Source of the DNA: Flemingiibacterium sp045635785
Lineage (GTDB): Bacteria > Bacillota > Clostridia > Oscillospirales > CAG-272
NCBI GenBank assembly: GCA_045635785.1
Contig: JAZTWJ010000070.1
Location: forward strand, 1-32,679
Direction of reading: 5' to 3'
DNA: 32,679 bases
Below are positions 13,796-22,539 of the stretch, one piece after another. The notes under the pieces were generated by a model. That model did not search any database. It had not been told where the DNA came from and saw only the letters and a program-made list of their open reading frames with translations. The first letter of the stretch is position 1. Each line of letters opens with the position of its first letter. Made by a program: the position numbers and the translations under genes.

Positions 13796-15625
13796 ATGAA
13801 AGCTATGGTTAAACGGATGAAGCATATTACCGATTCTATTGTTTACGCGGGCGTGCATGATCACGAGGTGGATTTGTTTGAGGGGCAGTATAAGGTGCCG
13901 CGCGGCATGTCCTACAACTCCTATGTTATTTTAGACGAGCAGATTGCGGTCGTGGATACCGTGGATGCCAGGTTCGCTCATGAATGGTTAGACAATTTGG
14001 CGGAGATTCTTGGCAATCGCAAGCCGAATTATCTTATTGTACAGCATATGGAGCCCGACCATTCCGCCAATATCGCCGCATTCATGAAGGTGTATCCCGA
14101 TGCTGAGATCGTTGCCAATGCAAAAACCTTTAAGATGATCGAGCAGTTTTTCGGCGAGAGCTACGAGGACCGTCGCTTTGTCGTGGAAAACGGTGGAATG
14201 CTGTGGCTTGGTGAACGCACACTTCGATTTGTATTTGCGCCCATGGTGCATTGGCCGGAGGTCATGGTCACCTATGATCCCTATGATAAGGTGCTGTTTT
14301 CTGCAGACGGCTTCGGGAAATTCGGTGCTCCCGATCCCACCGATCCCACTAAGGATGGCGAGCCGTGGGCGGATGAGGCGCGCCGCTACTACATCGGCAT
14401 CGTTGGAAAATACGGCGCGCAGGTGCAGGCCCTGCTTCAAAAGGCGAGCGAGCTTGACATTGCAAAAATTCTGCCGCTGCATGGGCCCGTGCTGACCGAA
14501 AAACTCGGCTATTATCTGGATCTTTACAGCAAATGGTCGTCCTATACGCCCGAATCCGAGGGCATTGTCATTGCATATACCTCCGTTTACGGCAATACCA
14601 AGCGCGCTGTTGAGCAGCTTGCCGACAAGCTCCGCGCCAAGGGGGCTCCCGCGGTTGTGATGCATGATCTTGCGCGCTGTGATTTGGCAACGGCAGTTTC
14701 GGATGCGTTCCGCTACAATAAGCTGGTGCTGGCGACCACAACCTACAATTCGGAAATTTTCCCCCATATGCGCAGCTATATCGAGCATCTGACCGAGCGC
14801 GGATTCAAAAATCGCACGGTTGCCTTTATTGAAAACGGCACATGGGCGCCGCTGGCGGCGAAGATCATGAAGCGTATGCTGGAAAATTCCAAAGACATTA
14901 ACTATGTGGAGCCTGTGGTAAAGATCCGCTCGGCGGTGAACGAGGAAAACCGCAAGGAAATTGAGCAGATGAGCGAGGAGCTTTGCCGCGAATACATCGC
15001 ACGTTCCCCCGAAATGGCGAACAAAAACGATCTCACCGCGCTGTTCAATATCGGATATGGTCTTTATGTGGTCACTTCCAATGACGGCAAGCGCGACAAT
15101 GGTCTGATCGTCAACACGGTGACTCAAGTGACCAACACGCCGAACCGCATCGCTGTCACCATCAACAAGCAGAATTACTCCCATCATATCATCAAGCAGA
15201 CGGGCAAGATGAACGTCAACTGCCTTTCTGTGGATGCGCCCTTTTCCGTATTTGAAGCCTTTGGCTTCCGCAGTGGAAGAAATGTGGATAAATTCGCGGA
15301 CTGCGAACCCCTGCGAAGCGATAACGGGCTGGTATTCCTGCCGCGATATATCAACTCCTTCATGTCGCTGGAGGTGGAGAACTACGTTGATCTCGACACC
15401 CACGGTATGTTTATCTGCACCATCACCGAGGCGCGCGTGGTTTCCGACCGCGAGACGATGACCTACACCTATTATCAAGAGTATGTAAAGCCGAAGCCTC
15501 ACACGGACAAAAAAGGATGGGTGTGCAAGGTTTGCGGTTGGGTTTACGAGGGTGAGGAACTGCCCGAGGATATCATTTGCCCGCTTTGCAAGCATGGCGC
15601 GGCAGACTTTGAACCGATCGGCTGA
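13796..15625 (+). CDS. flavodiiron protein fused to flavin reductase and rubredoxin
   Basis: The protein is 609 residues if it starts at 13796; methionines at 13805 and 13817 and a TTG at 13733 are alternatives, and none has a strong ribosome binding site. Four domains follow in order: a beta-lactamase-like diiron domain (about 10-245, with the ligand motif HMEPDH at 84-89), a flavodoxin domain binding FMN (about 255-390, AYTSVYGNTKRA), a flavin-reductase-like domain (about 415-560), and a C-terminal rubredoxin with CKVCGWVYEG and CPLCKHG (last 40 residues). It reduces oxygen, or nitric oxide, to harmless products, with the fused modules passing electrons from NAD(P)H. It is a cytoplasmic oxygen-defence enzyme. 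The open frame on the opposite strand (about 1.7 kb) is a shadow. Confidence 0.93.
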   Translation: MKAMVKRMKHITDSIVYAGVHDHEVDLFEGQYKVPRGMSYNSYVILDEQIAVVDTVDARFAHEWLDNLAEILGNRKPNYLIVQHMEPDHSANIAAFMKVYPDAEIVANAKTFKMIEQFFGESYEDRRFVVENGGMLWLGERTLRFVFAPMVHWPEVMVTYDPYDKVLFSADGFGKFGAPDPTDPTKDGEPWADEARRYYIGIVGKYGAQVQALLQKASELDIAKILPLHGPVLTEKLGYYLDLYSKWSSYTPESEGIVIAYTSVYGNTKRAVEQLADKLRAKGAPAVVMHDLARCDLATAVSDAFRYNKLVLATTTYNSEIFPHMRSYIEHLTERGFKNRTVAFIENGTWAPLAAKIMKRMLENSKDINYVEPVVKIRSAVNEENRKEIEQMSEELCREYIARSPEMANKNDLTALFNIGYGLYVVTSNDGKRDNGLIVNTVTQVTNTPNRIAVTINKQNYSHHIIKQTGKMNVNCLSVDAPFSVFEAFGFRSGRNVDKFADCEPLRSDNGLVFLPRYINSFMSLEVENYVDLDTHGMFICTITEARVVSDRETMTYTYYQEYVKPKPHTDKKGWVCKVCGWVYEGEELPEDIICPLCKHGAADFEPIG

Positions 15626-15646
15626 TTTGGAAAATCGAATTAGAGA

Positions 15647-15680
15647 AAGAATGGAAGCCGGATGGCTTCCATTCTTATTG
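15647..15680 (+). terminator. stem-loop after the flavodiiron gene
   Basis: A 13-bp perfect stem (15647-15659 with 15664-15676) has a 4-nt loop. The T-run after it is short, so a second stem 40 bp on may do part of the work. Confidence 0.75.
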
Positions 15681-15714
15681 GTTGCGAGAAAGACAAACGC
15701 TGATAGCGCATAAT

Positions 15715-15757
15715 AAAACAGCTCCATTGCCGTTTTGCGGTTTTGGAGCTGTTTTTG
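15715..15757. terminator. bidirectional terminator between the flavodiiron gene and gatB
   Basis: A 12-bp stem (15715-15726 with 15744-15755) is framed by AAAA and TTTTT, and can end both the plus-strand flavodiiron transcript and the minus-strand gatB transcript, which stops at 15762. Confidence 0.85.
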
Positions 15758-15761
15758 TGTG

Positions 15762-17195
15762 TTATTTTGAAATCTCTGCCAGCAGATGTTCGCGAAGAAC
15801 CTGCGGATCGCAGTTGCCCTTCAGCTCGCGCATGCACTTGCCGAACAGTGCCATCAGCGCCTTTTCCTTTCCGCTCTTATAGTCGGCAACGGATTTTGTG
15901 TCAGATGCCACGATGCGAGCAACGACCTCGTCGATGAGGGAGGTGTCATTGGAGGCGATGAAACCGTTCTCTGCAGCGTAAACTTCGGGATCAATGTCGC
16001 CCTCGAACATGGCGGCGAGAATCTTCTTCGCGTTGCCGCGCTGAACCTTGCCATCCATGCAAAGCTTGATGAGAGCACCAAGACGTTTGCCGTCCATGGT
16101 CAGTTCGTCTACAGTCATCTGCTTCTTGTTGAGCAGATTCATCACTTCGGAGATCAGCCAGTTTGCGACCTCCTTCGCGTTGCCGCAAACAGCCAGCGCA
16201 TCCTCAAAGCAGTCGCAGAATGCACGGGATTCGCAGAGCATGCCCGCATCGTAATCGGACAGCCCATATTCGCCCGTATAGCGTGCGCGCTTGACCTCGG
16301 GGAATTCGGGAAGACTTGCCTTGATGCTGTTAAACCATGCGTCGTCGATGACCACGGGCATGACGTTCGGATCAGGGAAATAGCGGTAATCGCCTGCCGT
16401 TTCCTTGGTACGCATGGCAAAGGATTTGCCCTTCACATCGTCCCAACGGCGGGTTTCCTGAACAAGCTCCTCGGTGCCGTTTTCGATGGCGTCGATGTGA
16501 CGTGCCGTCTCGTACTCAATGGCACGGACGATGGCGGAGAGGGAGTTCATGTTCTTCATTTCCGTGCGTACACCGAGCTTGGTGGAGCCTTCGGGGCGGA
16601 CGGATAGGTTGACATCGCAGCGCATCGAACCCTGTTCCATGCGGCAGTCGGAAACCTTCGCAAATCGAAGCAGGGAGCGCAGTCTTTCAAGGTATGCCAC
16701 AACCTCCTCAGCAGAGGAAAGGTCAGGCTGAGAAACAATTTCGCAGAGCGGCACCGATGTGCGGTTGAAGTCCACGAGGGAAGTGCCCGTCCAATCGTCG
16801 TGCACCAGTTTGCCCGCATCCTCCTCCATGTGAATCTGCTTGATGCGGATGCCCTTTTTTCCGTTAGCGGTTTCGATTTCCACAAGACCGTTGACAGCTA
16901 CGGGAGCGAACCACTGGGTGGTCTGGTAGGAGCAGGGAAGGTCGGGATAATAGTAGGACTTTTTGTCGAAGGTGGTGGTGCGGTTGATGTCGCAGTTTAA
17001 CATCATGCCCGCGGTCATACCAAGGTCAACCACATGCTTGTTGACGATGGGGAGCATACCCGGCATGCCGCAACATGCGGGACATACATGGTCGTTCTGC
17101 TCGCCGCCGAATTTTGCGGAGCAGGAACAGAATATTTTCGATTCGGTGGCAAGCTCAATGTGAACTTCCAGACCGATGACGGTTTCGTATCTCAT
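15762..17195 (-). CDS. gatB: aspartyl/glutamyl-tRNA amidotransferase subunit B
   Basis: The protein is 477 residues, the family's usual length. The N-terminus ETVIGLEVHIELATESKIFC, the zinc site (CSCS near 23-26 and CPACCG near 38-43), the EEDAGKLVHDD motif at about 123 and the RMEQGSMRCDVN stretch are all typical of GatB. The C-terminal GatB/YqeY helical tail is intact. GatB phosphorylates and amidates the misacylated tRNA using ammonia delivered from GatA. The conserved YPDLPKxYQ motif reads YPDLPCSYQ here. It is the last gene of aspS-gatC-gatA-gatB, 15 bp after gatA. Since GatB looks functional while GatA does not, the source of ammonia is an open question. Confidence 0.96.
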   Translation of the reverse strand: MRYETVIGLEVHIELATESKIFCSCSAKFGGEQNDHVCPACCGMPGMLPIVNKHVVDLGMTAGMMLNCDINRTTTFDKKSYYYPDLPCSYQTTQWFAPVAVNGLVEIETANGKKGIRIKQIHMEEDAGKLVHDDWTGTSLVDFNRTSVPLCEIVSQPDLSSAEEVVAYLERLRSLLRFAKVSDCRMEQGSMRCDVNLSVRPEGSTKLGVRTEMKNMNSLSAIVRAIEYETARHIDAIENGTEELVQETRRWDDVKGKSFAMRTKETAGDYRYFPDPNVMPVVIDDAWFNSIKASLPEFPEVKRARYTGEYGLSDYDAGMLCESRAFCDCFEDALAVCGNAKEVANWLISEVMNLLNKKQMTVDELTMDGKRLGALIKLCMDGKVQRGNAKKILAAMFEGDIDPEVYAAENGFIASNDTSLIDEVVARIVASDTKSVADYKSGKEKALMALFGKCMRELKGNCDPQVLREHLLAEISK

Positions 17196-17210
17196 TTTGA
17201 CTCCTTCCCT

Positions 17211-18380
17211 TTATGCCAAAGTTTCCGCCAGCGAAAGCAGGGCGCCATCACTGAAGGCGGGACCTACAAGCTGTACGCCGCCCGCAACCAACGCGGGTAG
17301 TCCTGTCAGCGATGCCGGTGCGGTGAATACCGCCTCTTCGAATACCATCGTCTTATCGGCAGTATCCGCCTCGGTATAAGCAGTCTTCGAGCAGGCAGGC
17401 ATGAGAATCGCATCCACATCAGCGAAAATTGCGGCGAAAGCTTCCGCGATGACGCGGCGGATACGCAGTGCCTTGTCGTATACCTTCTTGTAATTTTCGG
17501 TGGAAAGCGTTTCCGAGCCGTAGAGGATGGTGAGCTTTGTTAACTCGCCGAAAGCTTCGGTGCGGGAGTTGGTATAAAGCTCGTCGATGTTGGTGTAATT
17601 TTCCGAGCGATGACCGTATTTCACGCCGTCATAGCGTGAAACGTTGTTGCAGAGCTCGGCAGACAAGCAGATGGTCCACGCCACTTTTGCCGCTTTGAGG
17701 ATTTCGCCATCAATGGTGACAACTTCCACGCCTGCGGCTGCAAGCTTTGCCTTTGCGGCGTCGATTTTTGCGGCGGTTGTTTCATCTGCCATATCAGCAA
17801 GTGCGGATACAACGGCAACCTTTGCGATTTTGCCGTCCTTTAACACACATTGTTCTGCGGGGAGGGACGTGCCGTCCTTGTCATCGTGTCCGATGATTGC
17901 GGCAAGTGCATCCTTGGCGGATGCTGCGTCCTTTGCAAGCACGCCGACAACTTCACCCGAACATACGGCAGGAATGGTGCCGTAGCGGGAAACGGTGCCG
18001 TAGGTGGGCTTGATGAACACGAGATCGCTGATTGCGGCGGCGCGTCTGGGCGCACCGTTCACATCAAAGTTGATTGCGGCTGCAACGTCGCCTGCCTTCA
18101 CCAGCTCTGCGGAGGCGCTTGTCAGCTTGCCATCGGCGATAACTGCGCCGAAATGTGAGGTTTCCCCGAGAAGATCAATACCGAATTCGCCCACATTTGC
18201 CTTGCCTGCAATGCTGTAACCGGCGGCTTTGAGCTTGGTGACAACCTCCGCTTCAAAAAGGCTTGTGAAATTTTTGAGCATTTTGGAGCCTGCAGTGGTG
18301 GGGATTTCGGTGGTTTGGATCATATCGTCCAGCGCAACAGCTTTCGCGCCGACGGAATCGAATTTGTTGATATAAAGCAT
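17211..18380 (-). CDS. gatA: degenerate GatA-like subunit of the tRNA amidotransferase, catalytic triad lost
   Basis: The protein is 389 residues from an ATG with a perfect AAGGAGGA site; normal GatA is about 485. It aligns with GatA from the substrate-channel region onward (TTAGSKMLKNF, FIKPTYGTVSRYG, then SRYDGVKYGHRSENYTNIDELY), so kinship is clear. The first 65 residues or so of GatA are absent. The catalytic lysine motif (IKDN) reads ALDD here (Leu17 in place of Lys), the glycine-serine loop GGSSGGS is gone, and the nucleophile motif DTGGS reads DVNGA (residues 106-110). So none of the Ser-cisSer-Lys triad remains. The frame is clean, with no stop or shift, and sits correctly between gatC and gatB. 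It may be a structural subunit only. Confidence 0.88.
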   Translation of the reverse strand: MLYINKFDSVGAKAVALDDMIQTTEIPTTAGSKMLKNFTSLFEAEVVTKLKAAGYSIAGKANVGEFGIDLLGETSHFGAVIADGKLTSASAELVKAGDVAAAINFDVNGAPRRAAAISDLVFIKPTYGTVSRYGTIPAVCSGEVVGVLAKDAASAKDALAAIIGHDDKDGTSLPAEQCVLKDGKIAKVAVVSALADMADETTAAKIDAAKAKLAAAGVEVVTIDGEILKAAKVAWTICLSAELCNNVSRYDGVKYGHRSENYTNIDELYTNSRTEAFGELTKLTILYGSETLSTENYKKVYDKALRIRRVIAEAFAAIFADVDAILMPACSKTAYTEADTADKTMVFEEAVFTAPASLTGLPALVAGGVQLVGPAFSDGALLSLAETLA

Positions 18381-18389
18381 GGTTCCTCC

Positions 18390-18671
18390 TTATTCAACGA
18401 GTCTGGGTACCTGCCAATACCCGTCGGTAGTTTCGGGTGCGCCCTTCTGCAGCTCGTCACGGGTGAACAACTTCTTCACCACATCGGCGCGAACGACGGT
18501 TTCAAGGGGCATGACATGCACCATGCGTTCGGTAGATTCGGTGTCGATGGCATTCAAAAGAGCCATCTCACCGTCTTGCTTTTCGAAGAAAGCGAGCATT
18601 TTTGCTTCCTCCGCTTCGGTCAGCGCCAGCTGATTGAGCTTGCACAGACGCTTTAATGTTGTTATATCCAT
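18390..18671 (-). CDS. gatC: aspartyl/glutamyl-tRNA amidotransferase subunit C
   Basis: The protein is 93 residues from the ATG at 18671 with a GAGG site 8 nt upstream; a longer frame to 18761 is not supported by a site. It begins DITTLKRLCKLNQLALTEAE, the N-terminal helix of GatC, and ends with the extended DGYWQVPRLVE segment that wraps the GatA/GatB interface. GatC holds the complex together. It lies 9 bp before gatA in the aspS operon. Confidence 0.9.
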   Translation of the reverse strand: MDITTLKRLCKLNQLALTEAEEAKMLAFFEKQDGEMALLNAIDTESTERMVHVMPLETVVRADVVKKLFTRDELQKGAPETTDGYWQVPRLVE

Positions 18672-18781
18672 GGTTATGACCTCGGCTCTCGCCGCAAGCG
18701 AAAGCCACCTTTCTGCCCTTTTGAGGCATGTTTTCAAGGCAAAGCTTTGGGCTATGACCAAAGCAGAGCCGCATAAGCAAG

Positions 18782-18805
18782 AGTTTGAAAATTTATTTTC
18801 AAACT
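18782..18805. other. 10-bp stem-loop in the aspS-gatC spacer
   Basis: A/T-rich arms 18782-18791 and 18796-18805 are perfectly complementary with a 4-nt loop. There is no T-run on the minus strand, so it is more likely a processing or stability hairpin than a terminator. The rest of the 191-bp spacer shows nothing recognisable. Confidence 0.45.
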
Positions 18806-18862
18806 TTATTATCTGTCATTGATTGGTGTGATAGGGGATTCGGGGATAGTGTGGACTCCCGC

Positions 18863-20593
18863 TTAATCGCGAATCTTAATGTGCACCTCACGGAGCTGCA
18901 GCTCGGTTACCTCACCGGGCGCGCCCATCATGAGATCCTGTGCATTGCCGTTGAGCGGGAAAGCGATGACATCGCGAATGGTGTCCTCCTCGGCGATAAG
19001 CATGATCATACGGTCAACGCCGGGTGCCATGCCTGCATGAGGCGGCGCGCCATACTGGAATGCGGTATAAAGTGCACCGAACTTCGCACGAAGGACATCC
19101 TCGCCGTATCCGGCGATCTCGAATGCCTTCTGCATGATTTCGGGATTGTGGTTTCTGACCGCACCGGAAGAAAGCTCCACGCCGTTGCAGACGATGTCAT
19201 ACTGATATGCGAAGATCTCCAGCGGATCCTTGTTGAGAAGCGCATCCATTCCGCCCTGCGGCATGGAGAAGGGATTGTGCGTAAAGTCGATCTTGCCTGT
19301 CTCCTCGTTACGCTCGTACATCGGGAAATCTACGATAAAGCAGAATTCAAAGGAATCCTTGTTGCATACGCCAAGCGTTTCGCCAAGCCATGTGCGGATC
19401 TCGCCGGCAAGCTTGTTGACCACGCCGATGGCATCACAGATGAAGAATACGGTCTCGCCGTCCTTGATGCCGCAGAGATTTACTAATTCGTCGCGCTTTT
19501 CGGGGGAGAGGAACTTTGCGATCGGTCCCTTGAACTCGCCACCGGTGAAGGTGAGATAGCCAAGACCCTTCATGCCGATTTCAAGTGCATATTTGAGTGA
19601 ATCCTCAAAGAATTTCTTTGATTTGCCAGAGCAATCGGCGACGATACCGCGAACGGGCTTGCCCTTGAACAGCGGGAAGTCGACGGTGCCGAAGAATTCG
19701 GTCAAATCTTGAATCAGGAGGGGATTACGAAGGTCGGGCTTGTCGGAGCCGTATTTGAGCATCGCATCCGCAAAGGTGATGCGTCGGAAGGGAGGCTTAG
19801 ATACGGTTTTATTCGAGAATTTTGTGAAGGTGTTGTATACCACGGTTTCCGCAACGTTGAAAACATCCTCTTGGGTAGCGAATGCCATCTCAAAGTCGAG
19901 CTGATAGAATTCGCCGGGGGAGCGATCCTGACGGGCATCCTCATCACGGAAGCAGGGAGCGATCTGAAAATAACGATCGAATCCGGAGGTCATGAGCAGC
20001 TGCTTAAACTGCTGGGGAGCCTGCGGAAGCGCGTAGAACTTGCCCTTATGCTTACGGGAGGGAACCAGATAGTCGCGTGCACCCTCGGGAGAGGAAGCGG
20101 TGAGAATGGGAGTCTGGATTTCGAGGAAGCCAAGCTCCTCCATCTGATTGCGCAAGAAGGAAAGTATTTTTGAGCGAAGCACGATGTTATCGTGAATCTT
20201 GCGGTTGCGCAAATCGAGATAGCGATATTTGAGGCGCACCTCCTCGCGCGTTTCGGTGGAGGTGTCGATTTCGAAGGGAAGACCGAGCTTGACGGGGCCG
20301 AGAATCTCCACGCCGGTAGCATGGACTTCGATAAGACCGGTGGAAAGCTTGGGGTTGACGGTTTCGTCATCGCGCTTTTTGACTTCGCCGTTTACGAGGA
20401 TCACGGTTTCTTTGGGCATGCCTGCGATCATCTTGTCGTCGTTGATGACGATCTGTGTGATGCCGTAATGGTCGCGCAGGTCAACGAAAAGCACACCGCC
20501 ATGGTCGCGCACGGTGTCGATCCAACCGGTGAGCGTTACTTTTTCGCCAATATTGGCGATGGTGAGTTCGTTGCAAGTATGTGTTCTTAACAT
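18863..20593 (-). CDS. aspS: aspartyl-tRNA synthetase
   Basis: The protein is 576 residues from an ATG with TTAGGAGG upstream. It has the bacterial layout: an N-terminal anticodon-binding OB domain (residues 1-110, with VTLTGWIDTVRDHGGVLFVDLRD split over 18-42), class II catalytic motifs (motif 2 FRDEDARQDRSPGEF near 219-233 and the C-terminal GMAPGVDRMIML with its motif 3 arginine), and the bacterial GAD insertion between. It charges tRNA-Asp, and if it also mischarges tRNA-Asn, the product would feed the GatCAB genes next in the operon. Whether it is discriminating cannot be judged by eye. It is the first gene after the T-box. Confidence 0.97.
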   Translation of the reverse strand: MLRTHTCNELTIANIGEKVTLTGWIDTVRDHGGVLFVDLRDHYGITQIVINDDKMIAGMPKETVILVNGEVKKRDDETVNPKLSTGLIEVHATGVEILGPVKLGLPFEIDTSTETREEVRLKYRYLDLRNRKIHDNIVLRSKILSFLRNQMEELGFLEIQTPILTASSPEGARDYLVPSRKHKGKFYALPQAPQQFKQLLMTSGFDRYFQIAPCFRDEDARQDRSPGEFYQLDFEMAFATQEDVFNVAETVVYNTFTKFSNKTVSKPPFRRITFADAMLKYGSDKPDLRNPLLIQDLTEFFGTVDFPLFKGKPVRGIVADCSGKSKKFFEDSLKYALEIGMKGLGYLTFTGGEFKGPIAKFLSPEKRDELVNLCGIKDGETVFFICDAIGVVNKLAGEIRTWLGETLGVCNKDSFEFCFIVDFPMYERNEETGKIDFTHNPFSMPQGGMDALLNKDPLEIFAYQYDIVCNGVELSSGAVRNHNPEIMQKAFEIAGYGEDVLRAKFGALYTAFQYGAPPHAGMAPGVDRMIMLIAEEDTIRDVIAFPLNGNAQDLMMGAPGEVTELQLREVHIKIRD

Positions 20594-20621
20594 ATGAGAA
20601 CCTCCTAAAATTAATCAAAAT

Positions 20622-20883
20622 AAAAAACTGTCATTCCTGCCCATGCGAAAAAACGCACATGGGACGAAAGACAGCTTCCGCGATACCACCCATATTGGCT
20701 TATAGTAATAAGCCCTCTTAATTGTGCCTTGACGCGGCGAACGGACGGTTCTACCTCCGCTTATGCGGCATCTTCCGTCGGCTCCGGAGTGTTTTTCACA
20801 GGATAGGCACCGCCGTCCTCTCACCTACGACGACTCTCTTTGGATGCCTTGTCGAGCTACTCGCTCCTTCATTGCCATTCCCA
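20622..20883 (-). promoter_or_regulatory. T-box riboswitch controlling aspS-gatCAB
   Basis: The minus-strand leader carries the T-box core GGGTGGTATCGCG (20679-20691), which captures the uncharged tRNA 3' end, and then a terminator stem (CTGTC/GACAG plus CCCATG/CATGGG, 20628-20674) followed by six T. The 5' part has stem I features: AGAGAG and GGTGAGAG segments, and a specifier loop between GGCA/TGCC and GGAG/CTCC helices that offers GAC (20777-20779), an Asp codon. Uncharged tRNA-Asp would therefore switch on the whole operon. The specifier assignment is by eye. Confidence 0.9.
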
Positions 20884-20888
20884 CTTTT

Positions 20889-20917
20889 AGTATAACACAA
20901 AAATGCCGTTTTGTCAA
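20889..20917 (-). promoter_or_regulatory. sigma-A promoter for the T-box-aspS-gatCAB operon
   Basis: TTGACA (20912-20917) and TATACT (20889-20894) on the minus strand are 17 bp apart; transcription would start just before the T-box. Confidence 0.8.
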
Positions 20918-21024
20918 CATTTCATTGAAGATTTTTTTTGAAATATATGGAAAAATAACGGTGCTTCACGCCTTTGATTCCAGGATTTTGCTGAATATCA
21001 TCCGTCAAACTGCCTTTATCATGA

Positions 21025-21057
21025 AAGCGAAAGCCGCCCGCGTGTAATACGGGCGGC
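21025..21057 (-). terminator. rho-independent terminator after the MATE gene at 21063
   Basis: GCCGCCCG and CGGGCGGC (21033-21040, 21050-21057) form an 8-bp GC stem followed on the minus strand by TTTCGCTTTC. Between this and the aspS promoter (20918-21024) I see nothing else. Confidence 0.75.
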
Positions 21058-21062
21058 AAACC

Positions 21063-22445
21063 TTACTGTTTGAGCGCTTTTTTCTTCCACTTTCCAATGC
21101 GGTAGAAGATGAAGGTGAGAAGTGCACCGATGCACCAGCTGCAAAGAAGGGAGATCTGAATGCATTCCTGTCTGCCGAAGGGCAGCTCGGGCGTGCGTGT
21201 CAAATAGCTGATACCGTATGCCACCGGTACGCGGATGGCAACGGTGGTGATGAGCGAAATCCACATGGGAGTGACCGTATCACCCGCACCGCGCATAACG
21301 CCTGATAAGCTCTGTGTTATCGCCATCGCGATGTAGCCCACCGCAAGGATGCACATCAAGCTGTAGCTGAGCTCCACAAGTGCCTCCGTTTCGGTAAAAA
21401 TGTGCATGAGACCTTTGCCGAACAGCAGAATAATGCCGGTGATAGCCGCCGAGGTTCCAATCGCGATCAGCGTGCCCTGTCTTGCACCCTTGACCACGCG
21501 GTCGTAAAGCCCGGCGCCCACATTCTGACCGGCGAAGGTGGTCATTGCCATGCCAAAGGAGAAGTTCGGCATCATGGCAAAGCCATCCACGCGCATGATG
21601 ACAACGTTGGCGGCGATAAACTGCTCGCCGAATTCGTTGGTCAGCGATTGTACGATGATCATCGCCGAGGAGAAAATTGCCTGTGTCAGACCCGAGGGCA
21701 GACCGAGCTTAATGATCATTCGCACAAAATTTCCGTTTGGCTTCAGATATTTGCCGCCGAAATCGAAATAATCCCGCATTTTTGCCAGCTTGAACATGCA
21801 GAGAATGGATGAAATGAGCTGTGCAATGACTGTTGCCAGCGCAACGCCGCCTACACCCATCTGAAAGCCTGCCACAAAGGTGATATCCAGCACAATGTTG
21901 ATCACCGTTGCGATCAGCAGATAGACCAGCGCGGACATAGAGTCGCCCATGCCGCGAATAATGCCGGAAAGGATGTTGTAATACGCCATGCCCGCAATGC
22001 CTACAAGAGAGATGAACAGATAATCTGCGCACCAGTCGATGATGGAATCGGGAGTGTTGAGTATGACAAGCAGCGGTCTGATCAGCGGCGATGCAATGAG
22101 GATCAGCGCGACACAGCTGATGGCGGTGACGGTGATGACGTTGCCGATGGTGTACGAAAGGCTTTCGCGATTTTTTGCACCGAAATATTGAGAGACCATG
22201 ATTCCGGCACCTGCGGAAATGCCGATGAACAGCACGAGAAGCATATTGATAAGCGGTCCCGCGCTTCCTACGGCGGCGAGGGCATTATCGCCGATGTATT
22301 TGCCGACGACAATGGAGTCAACGGTGTTGTAAAGTTGCTGGGCAATGTTGCCGATGATCATGGGAATCGTGAACATGACGATGGATTTCCAAGGGGTTCC
22401 GACGGTCATGTCGATGGGGGAATAGAGAGAACGTAAAAAATTCAA
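21063..22445 (-). CDS. MATE-family exporter, first copy
   Basis: The protein is 460 residues from a TTG at 22445 with AAGGAG 7 nt upstream; an ATG 12 codons in is the alternative. Twelve membrane segments in two similar halves are visible. MATE features include FTIPMIIGNIAQQLYNTVDSIVVGKY near the N-terminus (split by positions 25-50) and the inter-half repeat at GLPSGLTQAIFSS. Proteins of this group export drugs or metabolites by sodium or proton exchange. It is the last gene of the operon with the deacetylase and the other MATE, and the two MATEs are related but clearly different, so they are not a recent duplication. Confidence 0.92.
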   Translation of the reverse strand: MNFLRSLYSPIDMTVGTPWKSIVMFTIPMIIGNIAQQLYNTVDSIVVGKYIGDNALAAVGSAGPLINMLLVLFIGISAGAGIMVSQYFGAKNRESLSYTIGNVITVTAISCVALILIASPLIRPLLVILNTPDSIIDWCADYLFISLVGIAGMAYYNILSGIIRGMGDSMSALVYLLIATVINIVLDITFVAGFQMGVGGVALATVIAQLISSILCMFKLAKMRDYFDFGGKYLKPNGNFVRMIIKLGLPSGLTQAIFSSAMIIVQSLTNEFGEQFIAANVVIMRVDGFAMMPNFSFGMAMTTFAGQNVGAGLYDRVVKGARQGTLIAIGTSAAITGIILLFGKGLMHIFTETEALVELSYSLMCILAVGYIAMAITQSLSGVMRGAGDTVTPMWISLITTVAIRVPVAYGISYLTRTPELPFGRQECIQISLLCSWCIGALLTFIFYRIGKWKKKALKQ

Positions 22446-22539
22446 GGGTTTACTCCTTCGTTTGGAATTTGAAATTATTTATATCATATTTTCAAAAGAA
22501 TTGAAATGAAAGATTTGTTAAAATCCTTCGTCGCGCAGA

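Noticed and set aside
13988..15727. Open frame of 579 codons on the minus strand inside the flavodiiron gene
   Set aside because: It is antisense to a clearly conserved four-domain gene, has no ribosome binding site, and its composition is that of a codon shadow (Arg/His/Gly/Leu-rich).
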